A stretch of DNA of 32,095 bases, from assembly GCA_036511855.1 (NCBI GenBank), contig DATCBN010000066.1, forward strand, positions 1 through 32,095, written 5' to 3'. Shown piece after piece: positions 14,852-22,726 of the stretch; position 1 is the first letter of the stretch, and every line of letters starts with the position of its first letter. Both the position numbers and the translations under genes were made by a program. Below the pieces are notes generated by a model. That model searched no databases. It saw only the letters and a list, made by a program, of their open reading frames with translations, and was not told the origin of the DNA. This stretch comes from Candidatus Eremiobacteraceae bacterium. Its GTDB lineage: Bacteria > Vulcanimicrobiota > Vulcanimicrobiia > Eremiobacterales > Eremiobacteraceae.

Positions 14852-16180
14852 TTAGTCGTCGTCCGGCGGACCGTGGACGGCGCCCGGCCGCAGGAAATAT
14901 TTTGGACCGATCGGCGCCGAGATGACATGGAATACGTTCGGCGTCTGAAGGTAATCGAAACAGTCGGAGAGATCGTCGGCGCGGGCGTCGGTGAATCCGA
15001 GCGAACCGAGATTGTAGTCTTCTTCGACGTAGCGCAGAATGCTGCCGAATTCGTGATCGACGTGTGACACGTAGCCGGGTTTGGAATATGGCGAGACGAC
15101 GATAAACGGCACGCGCATGCCAAGCTCGTACGAGTTGAAGATATTCGGCGGCGGAACGTGATCGTAGAAGCCGCCCCAATCATCCCAGACGATGAAGATC
15201 GCGGTATCGTTCCAATACCCGCTCTGGCCGATCTCGTTGACGATCGAAGCGACCCATGACGGCCCGCTGCCGTCGGTGGACCCCGGGTGGTCCGATGCGG
15301 CCGCATCCGGGATGATCCATGAGATCACGGGGAGCTGGCCCGAAGTGATGTCTGTGAGGACCTTGGTTTCCGGAATGATGACTTTGTTCCAATCGGCGCC
15401 AAACCGCAGGTGCTTGATCGAATTGGGTCCGGTCCAAATCGAGCCCGCATTCGGCGCGTAGTATTTCCATGAGATATTGTTCGCGTCGAGCAGATCGATG
15501 AGCGTGGGATGCTCAAAGCACGGGAACATCGTCGACGATTCGTTGCCGTTCGGGTCGATCATGGCCACCGTAGTCCCGGCCGGCGCATCGCAGCCGGCCA
15601 CGGTTACGCCGTTTTGCGTATGCGGGTTCTCCGCCGCCAGCAGCGGACTCCCGACCGACGGCTCGGATGTGCCGGCTATCAAGTATTGGTGAGCGGGAAA
15701 ACTCGGACCCTGATTCGTCTGAAACATGCGGTCGCCGAACGTGTATTGTTCGGCGAGTTCGAAATACGGATGGACTTGCGAAGGCGGCACGTAGCTATAC
15801 GCGCACGGAGGACTCGGACAAGATTGATCCTCGAGGTCGAAGCCGTCCATCTTGCCGCGGTCGTAGCCCTTGACGAAACTGTCATGTGTATGAGAGAGAA
15901 AAATATTAGCGACTAGCGCTACGGGCTGGAGCGCTAGAGTGTGTCCCTGCGAATCCTTGCCGGTGTTGGCGACGTCCGCGCCGGGCAGCCCGTGGAACAA
16001 ATCGTCGGGCGAGCGATTCTCCTGAACGATGATGACGATGTGCTTGATGGGCGTGGTGGAGGGAGGGGTGGTCGGCGGCGTTGTGACTCTCGGCAGGGGA
16101 CCGAAGCCCGCTCCGCCAGCGCAATTGGTCTGCGTCAGTACGAGACAGATCAAACCGGCAAGTCCAAGCAATCGCTTCAC
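14852..16180 (-). CDS. exported phosphoesterase (phospholipase C / acid phosphatase family)
   Basis: A 442-residue member of the PF04185 phosphoesterase family (alkaline-phosphatase superfamily), which includes phospholipases C and the acid phosphatase AcpA. It hydrolyses phosphate mono- or diesters outside the cytoplasm. The N-terminus MKRLLGLAGLICLVLTQTNC is a signal peptide; Cys20 might be lipidated, but TQTNC is a poor lipobox. A Pro/Thr linker follows, then the metal motif ENRSPDDLFHG (54-64). The probable nucleophile Ser lies in TNQGPSFPAHQYLIAG. WDDWGGFYDHVPPP and VDHEFGSILRYVEE are the later metal and structural motifs; TDARADDLSDCFDY closes the domain. The actual substrate is unknown. 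It lies 66 bases after the SDR gene on the same strand. Confidence 0.92.
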   Translation of the reverse strand: MKRLLGLAGLICLVLTQTNCAGGAGFGPLPRVTTPPTTPPSTTPIKHIVIIVQENRSPDDLFHGLPGADVANTGKDSQGHTLALQPVALVANIFLSHTHDSFVKGYDRGKMDGFDLEDQSCPSPPCAYSYVPPSQVHPYFELAEQYTFGDRMFQTNQGPSFPAHQYLIAGTSEPSVGSPLLAAENPHTQNGVTVAGCDAPAGTTVAMIDPNGNESSTMFPCFEHPTLIDLLDANNISWKYYAPNAGSIWTGPNSIKHLRFGADWNKVIIPETKVLTDITSGQLPVISWIIPDAAASDHPGSTDGSGPSWVASIVNEIGQSGYWNDTAIFIVWDDWGGFYDHVPPPNIFNSYELGMRVPFIVVSPYSKPGYVSHVDHEFGSILRYVEEDYNLGSLGFTDARADDLSDCFDYLQTPNVFHVISAPIGPKYFLRPGAVHGPPDDD

Positions 16181-16246
16181 GCTTAGGTGATACGCACTCC
16201 ATAGCCTGACAATCCTAGCCGCGGGGATAAAATTTGAATGAAAAAA

Positions 16247-17059
16247 TCAGTGCCAGCGCGCGTAGTCGGCGAAAAAACCTTGCCAACCGCCGCCCACCGT
16301 GAGTACGGCGCCGTTCACAAACGATGCTTCATCGCCCGCGAGGTACGCAACGGCGTCCCCGATGTCTTCCCAGCTTCCCGGCCTCGTCGTGGGATTGCGA
16401 TATTCTTTCCGCGTTCGAGCCGTGGCGCGGTCCGCGCTCTTGTCGCGGATGTCTCCGATGCAGATCGCATTGCAAGTCACGCCGTTCGGCCCTTCCTCAA
16501 GCGCGATCGATTTGATGAACGCCACAACACCGGCTTTCGCGGCAGCGTAGGCGCTGAGATGACGAAAACCTTGCGTGGTTTCGCTGCCGGTCATTCCAAA
16601 GGCTATGATGCGGCCGAATTTCTGTGCCCTCATGAATGAGAGCGCCGAGCGCGAGCAGGCGTACACCGACGTGAGATTGCCGTCGATCATCGCGCGAAAA
16701 TCTTCCGCCGCCGTAGCGTGCAGGTCTCGAACGAGCATGGGTCCGGCGCCGCAGACGAGGACGTCGAGCCGGCCGAATCGCGCCGCGGCCTGCCCCACGA
16801 GCTGTTCAGCTTGCGCGGGGTCCGCCACGTCGGCGCGGAAGGCTTCGGCTTGCGCTCCTTCGGCGCGCACGGCCGCCAGCGTTTCGTCCGCATTGGTTCG
16901 GTCGGGTTTGAAATTGCACGCGATGTCGTGGCCGCGCCGCGCGAGGCTCACGCATACGCCACGCATCAGACCGGCTGCACTGCCGCTGACCAGCGCAACC
17001 CTTCGTGCAGGCTGCGTACTAGTAGAAGAACTCATCGCGGTCGGGTTCAGGCGGGACAT
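16247..17059 (-). CDS. SDR family oxidoreductase
   Basis: A classical short-chain dehydrogenase/reductase of 270 residues (or 262 if it starts at the second ATG, MSSSTSTQPARR, at 17035). The Rossmann fold starts RVALVSGSAAGLMRGVCVSLARRGHDIA. The usual GxxxGxG has become GSAAGLM, losing the third Gly. Downstream, FRADVAD, VLVCGAGPM (for NNAG), the Asn in DGNLTSVYACS, the Ser region AFGMTGSET and the catalytic YAAAK (Tyr-x3-Lys) are present. ASFVNGAVLTVGGGWQ is the normal C-terminal signature. It is FabG-like in overall look, but the substrate cannot be inferred. It is divergent from hrcA, with the CIRCE operator between them. Confidence 0.9.
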   Translation of the reverse strand: MSRLNPTAMSSSTSTQPARRVALVSGSAAGLMRGVCVSLARRGHDIACNFKPDRTNADETLAAVRAEGAQAEAFRADVADPAQAEQLVGQAAARFGRLDVLVCGAGPMLVRDLHATAAEDFRAMIDGNLTSVYACSRSALSFMRAQKFGRIIAFGMTGSETTQGFRHLSAYAAAKAGVVAFIKSIALEEGPNGVTCNAICIGDIRDKSADRATARTRKEYRNPTTRPGSWEDIGDAVAYLAGDEASFVNGAVLTVGGGWQGFFADYARWH

Positions 17060-17099
17060 AGAACGGGCCTGCGGGCTCCGCCACGCAGGGGCGCCGCTT

Positions 17100-17126
17100 T
17101 TGGCACTCGAAACACTAGACTGCTAA
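17100..17126 (+). promoter_or_regulatory. CIRCE operator (HrcA binding site)
   Basis: TTGGCACTC (17100-17108), nine bases, then GACTGCTAA (17118-17126) match the CIRCE consensus TTAGCACTC-N9-GAGTGCTAA at 8 of 9 positions in each arm. The right arm ends on the A of the hrcA ATG. HrcA is expected to bind here and repress its own operon until heat or misfolded protein titrates the GroEL needed for its folding. Confidence 0.9.
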
Positions 17127-18253
17127 TGTCAAAATCCAACGAAAGCCATTCCGGCAAGAAACTCAAGGGCGCGGCTCCCGTCGGGGACGGCGCTCATTTT
17201 TCGATTGCCGGCGATGCCCCGCTCGATCGTCGCAAAACGTCGATCCTCGGCACGGTGGTCTACGAATATATCGCGACGGGCGAACCGGTCGGATCGGCGA
17301 CGCTCACTTCCAAATATAATCTAGGCGTCAGCCCTGCCACCGTGCGCGCCGAAATGGCCAGCTTGGAAGAAGAAGGCTATCTCGATCAGCCGCACACGTC
17401 CGCGGGCCGAGTCCCATCCGACCAAGGCTACCGCTACTACGTCGACCGGCTGATGCTGCCGGAGTCGCTGACCAGCGAAGATGCGGCTCGCATCAACACC
17501 GAAGTGCGCCGCGCGAGCCGGCAACTGGACACCGTCGTCGAACACGCGTCGCACGTGCTCTCAAGCGTCACGCGCAACATCGCTTTCGCCATCGCGCCGC
17601 GGCTCAAGAGTCAGCAGTTCAAACACGTGCAATTGATCTGGGTCGGACCCCACACCGTGCACATCGTGCTCGTCACCGATCTCGGCCTTGCGGCGCAGAC
17701 CACCATCGAGACCGAGGTGGAAGTCAACGCCGATCATCTGACGCGTGCCTGCAACATCTTGAATGCAAAACTTGCGGGCCGCATGGTGTCCGACGTGCCG
17801 TACGCGGCGCTGCGCGAGCTCGATGCGGAGACCCAGTTGCCGGCCGAGGTCGTGACCGTGTTGTCGCAGTTGTTCGCGGCGCAAAGCGAGGCCGCTTTGG
17901 AAAAACGGTTGTTCGCCGGCGGTGCGCATAATCTACTCGACCAGCAAGAATTCCGCGACCTGCGCAAGCTCCGCGCGATCTTGGATCTGCTGGAAGAGCA
18001 ACGCACGCTCTACGACCTGCTGCAAAGGTCTTTGGTGAACGACGGGGCAACCGTCAGCATAGGCCATGAGCTCGGCAACGCCGACATGAACGAATGCAGC
18101 GTGGTCACCGTGCCGTATCGCGTCGGCGCGCACAACGTCGGAGCGGTCGGCGTGCTCGGCCCGCGACGCATGCAATACGCGCGGCTCATCGCCCTCATGA
18201 ACTGCATGGCCGGCAGTCTCCATACCCTTTTCGAAGGTGATGCGCTCGACTGA
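17126..18253 (+). CDS. hrcA: heat-inducible transcription repressor HrcA
   Basis: HrcA represses heat-shock genes by binding CIRCE operators. The winged-helix N-domain reads LDRRKTSILGTVVYEYIATGEPVGSATLTSKYNLGVSPATVRAEMASLEEEGYLDQPHTSAGRVPSDQGYRYYVD (about residues 35-110). The rest is the GAF-like and dimerisation region, with NIAFAIAPRL, LIWVGPHTVHIVLVTDLG and VVTVPYRVGAHNVGAVGVLGPRRMQYARLIALM. The only standard start before the HTH is the ATG at 17126, giving 375 residues with a 33-residue hydrophilic extension. No Shine-Dalgarno sequence precedes it because the CIRCE element occupies that space, so it may be translated from a leaderless mRNA. dnaJ follows 29 bases later. Confidence 0.96.
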   Translation: MSKSNESHSGKKLKGAAPVGDGAHFSIAGDAPLDRRKTSILGTVVYEYIATGEPVGSATLTSKYNLGVSPATVRAEMASLEEEGYLDQPHTSAGRVPSDQGYRYYVDRLMLPESLTSEDAARINTEVRRASRQLDTVVEHASHVLSSVTRNIAFAIAPRLKSQQFKHVQLIWVGPHTVHIVLVTDLGLAAQTTIETEVEVNADHLTRACNILNAKLAGRMVSDVPYAALRELDAETQLPAEVVTVLSQLFAAQSEAALEKRLFAGGAHNLLDQQEFRDLRKLRAILDLLEEQRTLYDLLQRSLVNDGATVSIGHELGNADMNECSVVTVPYRVGAHNVGAVGVLGPRRMQYARLIALMNCMAGSLHTLFEGDALD

Positions 18254-18282
18254 AGTCGGGCACGAAAGCGACGATCGATAAC

Positions 18283-19404
18283 GTGCCGGCACAAACCGAT
18301 CTTTACGATATACTCGGCGTCGCCCGCGGGGCATCCGACGACGAGATCAAACAAGCATACCGTGCGCTCGCCCGAAAATTCCATCCCGACGTCGTGCGCG
18401 ACGGGAACAAGACGGAAATCGAGACGAAGTTCAAACAGATCAATCAGGCGTACGAGATCTTATCCGATCCTTCAAAACGCGCGCAGTACGATCGCTTCGG
18501 CACCACCGGAGGCCCTGGAGGCGCCCAAGGCGGCTTCGGTTTCGGCGACGGCATAGGCGACATCTTCGACATGTTCTTCGGGGGCGCGGGCGCTCGCCGT
18601 GGATCCGGATCGCAGCCGGGCGCGGATCTGCGCTACGACCTGCAGATCACGCTGGAAGAAGTATTGCGAGGCGGCGAACGAGAGATCGCGTTTGATCAGC
18701 TCGGTCCCTGCGACGTCTGCGCGAGCACCGGATCCGCTTCGAAGGCAAAGCCCACCTTGTGCCGCGACTGCAGCGGGTCCGGCCAACTGCGCGCCGTCCG
18801 CGATACGCCGCTGGGCCGCTTCGTCACGTCGGCGCCGTGCGCGCGCTGCGGCGGGTCCGGACATGTGATCGCCGACCCATGCAAAACGTGCGGCGGCAAA
18901 GGACGGCGCGACTCCCGGCGCAAGGTGAACATCACGATTCCAAAAGGCGTGGAGACCGGCAACCATGTGCGATTCACCGGTCAAGGCGAAGCGGGCGAGC
19001 GTGGAGCCGCGGCCGGCGATCTTTTCGTCTATTTCAGCGTGAAGCCTCACGACATTTTCGAACGCGAAGGACCACATCTGCGCTGCGAGACGACCGTCTC
19101 GTTCACGCAAGCGGTGCTCGGCGCGAAACTTGAGATCGACACGCTTGACGGGCCGGCAGTCTTGCAGCTCAGCCCCGGCACGCAGCCCGGCACCACATTT
19201 CGAATTGCCGGCCGCGGCCTGCCTTCGCCACGCGGGCGTGGCACGGCGCGAGGCGACCTCTTAGTGGACGTTGGATTGCGCGTGCCGAGATCGTTGACGC
19301 GAAAGCAGCGCGACTTGCTCGAAGAGTTCGCGCGCGCCGGCGGCGACGAAGTCGACGGCAAAGGGTTCATCTCGAAGATCAAAGAGGCGTTCGGCGGCGA
19401 GTGA
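18283..19404 (+). CDS. dnaJ: chaperone DnaJ (type I Hsp40)
   Basis: A 373-residue DnaJ that delivers unfolded protein to DnaK and triggers its ATPase. The J domain has the HPD tripeptide at 34-36. The Gly/Phe-rich linker runs about 72-110. The zinc domain has four Cys pairs: 143/146, 160/163, 186/189 and 200/203. The first repeat reads CDVCASTG, with Ser in place of the first Gly of CxxCxGxG. The C-terminal substrate and dimer domain follows (VNITIPKGVETGNHVRFTGQGEAG; VLGAKLEIDTLDGP). The start is a GTG without a strong ribosome site. prmA overlaps the last four bases. The neighbouring hrcA argues for heat control through CIRCE; grpE and dnaK are not between them. Confidence 0.96.
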   Translation: MPAQTDLYDILGVARGASDDEIKQAYRALARKFHPDVVRDGNKTEIETKFKQINQAYEILSDPSKRAQYDRFGTTGGPGGAQGGFGFGDGIGDIFDMFFGGAGARRGSGSQPGADLRYDLQITLEEVLRGGEREIAFDQLGPCDVCASTGSASKAKPTLCRDCSGSGQLRAVRDTPLGRFVTSAPCARCGGSGHVIADPCKTCGGKGRRDSRRKVNITIPKGVETGNHVRFTGQGEAGERGAAAGDLFVYFSVKPHDIFEREGPHLRCETTVSFTQAVLGAKLEIDTLDGPAVLQLSPGTQPGTTFRIAGRGLPSPRGRGTARGDLLVDVGLRVPRSLTRKQRDLLEEFARAGGDEVDGKGFISKIKEAFGGE

Positions 19405-20294
19405 GCGCGCCGCAGACGTGGCGACGCTATTCGATGCTCGTCCGGCAGTCCGACGTCGAGCCTGCGTCCGCGCTGCTCAACGAAGCCACAGGTTCGGCCG
19501 TCGTCGTTGAAGAGCCCGGCGAAGATGCGTTCCACGACGGCGTTCTGCTGCGCGTGAGCGCGTTCGTCCACTCTACTGGCCCGAAATCGGTCGCGCAATC
19601 GTTGAAAGCCCGTTTCGCGCGCTCGCGCCGCGCCGGTCTTTTGCCCGGTGCCCGGCTTTGCGCCGCCGTGACCGTCCGCGACGAGGATTGGGCCGAGTCG
19701 TGGAAGCGCTTCTATCGGCCATTCGCAATCGCGCCGCGATTGTGGATCGCGCCGAGCTGGGAAAAGGATTTTCGCGCGCCGCGCGGCAGTCGAACGCTTT
19801 GGATGGATCCAGGCATGGCATTCGGCACCGGGCAACATCCCACCACGGCCCTGGCGCTGCGCATGATGTTGCCGCTTGTCAAAACCCGCCGCAAGGCGAT
19901 CGACATCGGGTGCGGTTCGGGCATACTCGGAATCGCCGCCGGTCTTGCCGGCGCTCAAGTGTATGCGTGTGACGTCGATCCGGTGGCCGTCGCCGCCGCG
20001 CGCGACAACTTCCGCGCAAACGGTTTGCGACCGGCCTCTCTGCGCCGCGCCGGCGGCGTGCCTTCCGCGTTCGGCCGCGCGCCGCTCGTGATGGCCAACA
20101 TCACGGCAAACGTGCTCGTGCGATTGGCGGCGTCATTGGCGAAGTGTCTTGCCAAAGGCGGCACGCTTGTGACGAGCGGCGTGACCAAACGCGGACGTGC
20201 TGAAGTGCTTGCGTCCTTCGCAGCTCAAGGGTTGCGTCTGCACGCACAGCGGCGTGCGGGCGAATGGTTAGCGTTCGCACATCGGAAATCGTAG
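19401..20294 (+). CDS. prmA: ribosomal protein L11 methyltransferase
   Basis: PrmA uses S-adenosylmethionine to methylate ribosomal protein L11. The N-terminal substrate-recognition domain contains VRDEDWAESWKRFYRPFAI (92-110). The catalytic domain has MDPGMAFGTGQHPTT (135-149), SAM motif I AIDIGCGSGILGIAAG (166-181), ACDVDPVAVAAARDN and the NITANVL motif IV. At 297 residues it has normal length. Its GTG start overlaps the dnaJ stop in GTGA, so translation is coupled. The dnaJ-prmA-rsmE order is the widespread arrangement of Firmicutes and relatives. Confidence 0.96.
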   Translation: MSAPQTWRRYSMLVRQSDVEPASALLNEATGSAVVVEEPGEDAFHDGVLLRVSAFVHSTGPKSVAQSLKARFARSRRAGLLPGARLCAAVTVRDEDWAESWKRFYRPFAIAPRLWIAPSWEKDFRAPRGSRTLWMDPGMAFGTGQHPTTALALRMMLPLVKTRRKAIDIGCGSGILGIAAGLAGAQVYACDVDPVAVAAARDNFRANGLRPASLRRAGGVPSAFGRAPLVMANITANVLVRLAASLAKCLAKGGTLVTSGVTKRGRAEVLASFAAQGLRLHAQRRAGEWLAFAHRKS

Positions 20295-20297
20295 CGC

Positions 20298-21029
20298 ATG
20301 GCGGTGCCGCGTTATTTCACGGACTTCGAGGTGGCGGCGGGCGCTTTGGTCGTTCTTGACTTGTCCGACGCGCATCATGCATCCACCGTACTTCGCTGCA
20401 ACATCGGCGAACCGTTGACACTAGTTTCGTCGGGCGTCGCATGGGATGCAGAATTCGACCACCTGAGGAAGCGAGGCGTCATAGTGCGCGCGCTTCGACA
20501 TGCATCCGACCAAGGCGGCGAGTTGCCGGCTCCGGTCGTCGTGCTGCAAGCGCTGACGAAGGGCGCGAAATTCGATGAAGTCGTGGAAAAAACGGTAGAA
20601 CTTGGCGCCGTACGCATCGTGCCGATGAAGTGCGAACGCTGCGAAGCGGAGGGCGGGTCGAACAAATTGGAACGCTGGCGGCGCATCGCGCGTGCCGCGG
20701 CCATGCAGTCCAGACGCCGTGTCGTGCCTGCGATTGACGCGACCATATCTTGGGGCAACGCCCTCGCGCGTTACGCGCCCGGCACATTGACGCTCGTCGC
20801 GTTCGAAGCAGCGCCGCCTGGAACATTTGAGACCGCGATGCGCTCGCACCGGCTGCAAGGTGCAGTGGTCATCGCGGTCGGACCAGAAGGCGGCCTGCAT
20901 CGTGACGAAGTCGACGCCGCGACCGCGCAAGGTGCGCACGTCGTCTCACTTGGTCCCACGATATTACGCACCGAAACCGCGGCCGCTGCGCTGCTCGCAG
21001 CCGTTGCGTCGCGCGCGGGTTGGTGGTGA
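20298..21029 (+). CDS. rsmE: 16S rRNA (uracil-1498-N3)-methyltransferase RsmE
   Basis: RsmE methylates U1498 of 16S rRNA in the assembled 30S subunit, near the decoding site. It belongs to the SPOUT class, whose SAM site is a C-terminal trefoil knot: VVIAVGPEGGLHRDEVDAA (190-208, GPEGG 195-199) and LGPTILRTETAAAALLAAV (218-236) are the diagnostic knot segments. The N-terminal PUA-like part begins RYFTDF and includes DAHHASTVLRCNIGEPLTL. KGAKFDEVVEKTVELGAVRIVPM is the family middle motif. It is 243 residues, normal, and starts 3 bases after the prmA stop, completing the hrcA-dnaJ-prmA-rsmE operon. Confidence 0.95.
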   Translation: MAVPRYFTDFEVAAGALVVLDLSDAHHASTVLRCNIGEPLTLVSSGVAWDAEFDHLRKRGVIVRALRHASDQGGELPAPVVVLQALTKGAKFDEVVEKTVELGAVRIVPMKCERCEAEGGSNKLERWRRIARAAAMQSRRRVVPAIDATISWGNALARYAPGTLTLVAFEAAPPGTFETAMRSHRLQGAVVIAVGPEGGLHRDEVDAATAQGAHVVSLGPTILRTETAAAALLAAVASRAGWW

Positions 21030-21061
21030 GCCGCCCACAGGCAGATAGGATGGATAGTTCA

Positions 21062-21799
21062 ATGCCGGACCACCGGCTCTACACCGACTTAGCCACCTGG
21101 TGGCCGTTGTTCTCGGCTCCGAATGAGTATGATGAAGAGGCAGCCTGGATCATCGCTGCGCTCGAAAACGAGATGGGGCGATTTCCGGCGAGCCTGCTCG
21201 AGCTCGGCTCCGGCGGCGGCAACATCGCGTCGCACCTGGCGCCGCACGGGCGTCTGACGCTCGTAGACTTGAACCAAGAGATGTTGGACGTGAGCAAGCG
21301 CCTCAACCCCGACGCCGAGCACGTTCGAGGAGACATGCGAAGCGTGCGCTTAGGAAAGACGTTCGATGCAGTGCTCATCCACGACGCGATCATGTACATG
21401 ACCACCATGCAAGATCTCGACGCGGCGCTCGCGACGGCGCGCGCACACCTCCCTGACGATGGTGTGATCGTCGTGGTGCCCGATAACGTCGCCGAAACAT
21501 TAGAGGCGGGGGAGGACACGGGAGGACACGATGCCGACGACGGCAGCGGCCGCGGCGTCCGGTATCTCCAATGGACGCACGCGGCGGTTCCAGGAGCTTC
21601 GACGTACGAAGTGGATTTCGCGATATTGACTCGCGACGCGGACGGTTTGGTAGAAGTCGCCCACGACAAACATATCGAGGGAATTTTCACAAGGCCGGCT
21701 TGGTACGAATCGTTCGCGCGCGCGAGATTCAAGCCACCGCACGTCTTCGTCGATCCTTGGCAGCGCGAGGTATTCGTCACGCGTGCAGCCGCACTGTAG
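21062..21799 (+). CDS. class I SAM-dependent methyltransferase
   Basis: A cytoplasmic Rossmann-fold methyltransferase of about 245 residues. SAM motif I is LLELGSGGGNIASHLA, followed by LTLVDLNQEMLDVSK (acidic ribose-binding Asp) and FDAVLIHDAIMYMTTMQDLDAALATARAHLPDDGVIVVVPD, a typical motif II-III region. I start at the ATG at 21062 (MPDHRLYTDLATWW) because AGGATGG lies eight bases upstream. A nearby in-frame ATG at 21050 and a longer GTG start overlapping rsmE are possible. The substrate is unknown; its small C-terminal domain (THAAVPGASTYEVDFAILTRD) could recognise a small molecule. It is the last gene before a palindromic repeat unit. Confidence 0.85.
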   Translation: MPDHRLYTDLATWWPLFSAPNEYDEEAAWIIAALENEMGRFPASLLELGSGGGNIASHLAPHGRLTLVDLNQEMLDVSKRLNPDAEHVRGDMRSVRLGKTFDAVLIHDAIMYMTTMQDLDAALATARAHLPDDGVIVVVPDNVAETLEAGEDTGGHDADDGSGRGVRYLQWTHAAVPGASTYEVDFAILTRDADGLVEVAHDKHIEGIFTRPAWYESFARARFKPPHVFVDPWQREVFVTRAAAL

Positions 21800-21808
21800 T
21801 AGCGCAAT

Positions 21809-21879
21809 CGTACTAGGGCAAGCATCGCTTGCCCAAAAAATGGGTGAGCGATGCTCACCCTAGTACGGGTTGCTCACCC
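21809..21879. repeat. paired palindromic repeat unit plus fragment
   Basis: The unit at 21809-21867 has perfect inverted ends CGTACTAGGG/CCCTAGTACG, and between them GGGCAAGCATCGCTTGCCC (21816-21834), AAAAAAT, and GGGTGAGCGATGCTCACCC (21842-21860). A truncated piece, GGGTTGCTCACCC (21867-21879), follows directly. It lies downstream of the methyltransferase gene. Confidence 0.88.
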
Positions 21880-21903
21880 TCCTACCGGAATGACGGGGCA
21901 AGC

Positions 21904-21928
21904 GGGGCCAACCATAAAAGTCGGCCCC
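21904..21928. repeat. second short inverted repeat (GGGGCC/GGCCCC)
   Basis: GGGGCC (21904-21909) and GGCCCC (21923-21928) flank an AT-richer 13-base loop holding CATAAAA. It sits right after the paired palindrome unit, upstream of the glycosyltransferase gene. Unrelated in sequence to the GGGCAAGC family; it may be another dispersed repeat or a transcript hairpin. Confidence 0.5.
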
Positions 21929-21976
21929 TACACGCAGCACAGGGGAATCAAAACGCGGGACAGAACATAGTAGTAC

Positions 21977-22720
21977 GTGATTCACGCATATGCCGTATCC
22001 GTTGTCATCCCCACGTATAACGAAGCCGGCGGCATCGAAAAGCTCATCGCAGCGTTGAGCGGTATATTCCAAAAAATGGGCGTCGATGGCGAGATCGTGA
22101 TCGTGGACGATAACTCGCCGGACGGCACCGGCGCCATCGTCGATGGCTTGGCGAGCCGTTATCCTTGTCGTTGCGTTCACCGGGCGGGCAAGCTTGGCTT
22201 AGCATCGGCGGTCATCGACGGATGGAAGACATGTGCGTCGCCGATTCTAGGCGTGATGGATGCCGACTTCAGTCACGATATCGAAATCGTGCCGCAGTTG
22301 GTGGGCGCACTGACGAGCGGCGAATACCAACTCGCGATCGGCAGCCGCTACGTTCGGGGAGGCGGCATCACGAATTGGCCGTGGCGCAGACGTGTGACGT
22401 CACGCGTGGCGATCATGCTCGCGCAACCGTTGACGCCCGTGCGAGACATCACGTCCGGTTACTTGTTTTTCAAACGAGAAGTGATCGACGGCGTTGAGCT
22501 CGACCCGATAGGCTTCAAGATCGGTCTCGAAGTTGTGATGAAAGGGAAGTACCAAAAAGTGAAGGAAGTGCCGTACGTCTTCACCGATAGAACCCACGGC
22601 GAGAGCAAACTCAACAGCGGCGAGATCTTCAACTACTTGAAGCAACTGTCGAAGATGTATTTCGGCAACGCTCGACCGCATAGCGCGAGCGCGGGCGCAC
22701 CCGAAACGGGGCGAGAGTAG
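21977..22720 (+). CDS. polyprenol-phosphate mannosyltransferase-like GT2 enzyme
   Basis: A 247-residue GT-A fold glycosyltransferase of family 2 that resembles dolichol/polyprenol-phosphate mannose synthases, which move a sugar from a nucleotide donor to a lipid phosphate on the inner face of the membrane. Motifs are SVVIPTYNEAGGIEKLI (8-24), VDDNSPDGTG (43-52), the metal-binding DAD at 95-97 (VMDADFSHD), GSRYVRGGGI and DITSGYLFFKREV. FGNARPHSASAGAPETGRE is a hydrophilic end without the C-terminal membrane helices of some relatives, so it is the soluble DPM1 type. The start is a GTG at 21977. accD begins 6 bases after its stop. Confidence 0.9.
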   Translation: MIHAYAVSVVIPTYNEAGGIEKLIAALSGIFQKMGVDGEIVIVDDNSPDGTGAIVDGLASRYPCRCVHRAGKLGLASAVIDGWKTCASPILGVMDADFSHDIEIVPQLVGALTSGEYQLAIGSRYVRGGGITNWPWRRRVTSRVAIMLAQPLTPVRDITSGYLFFKREVIDGVELDPIGFKIGLEVVMKGKYQKVKEVPYVFTDRTHGESKLNSGEIFNYLKQLSKMYFGNARPHSASAGAPETGRE

Positions 22721-22726
22721 ACGACC

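Noticed and set aside
14713-15306. 197-codon minus-strand frame at the end of the phosphoesterase gene
   Set aside because: It is another frame of the same stretch; the phosphoesterase motifs end at 14852 and the extra translation is Ser/Arg/Thr low complexity.
19047-19958. 303-codon frame antisense to dnaJ and prmA
   Set aside because: Both plus-strand genes have intact family motifs; the antisense frame is a GC-rich shadow.
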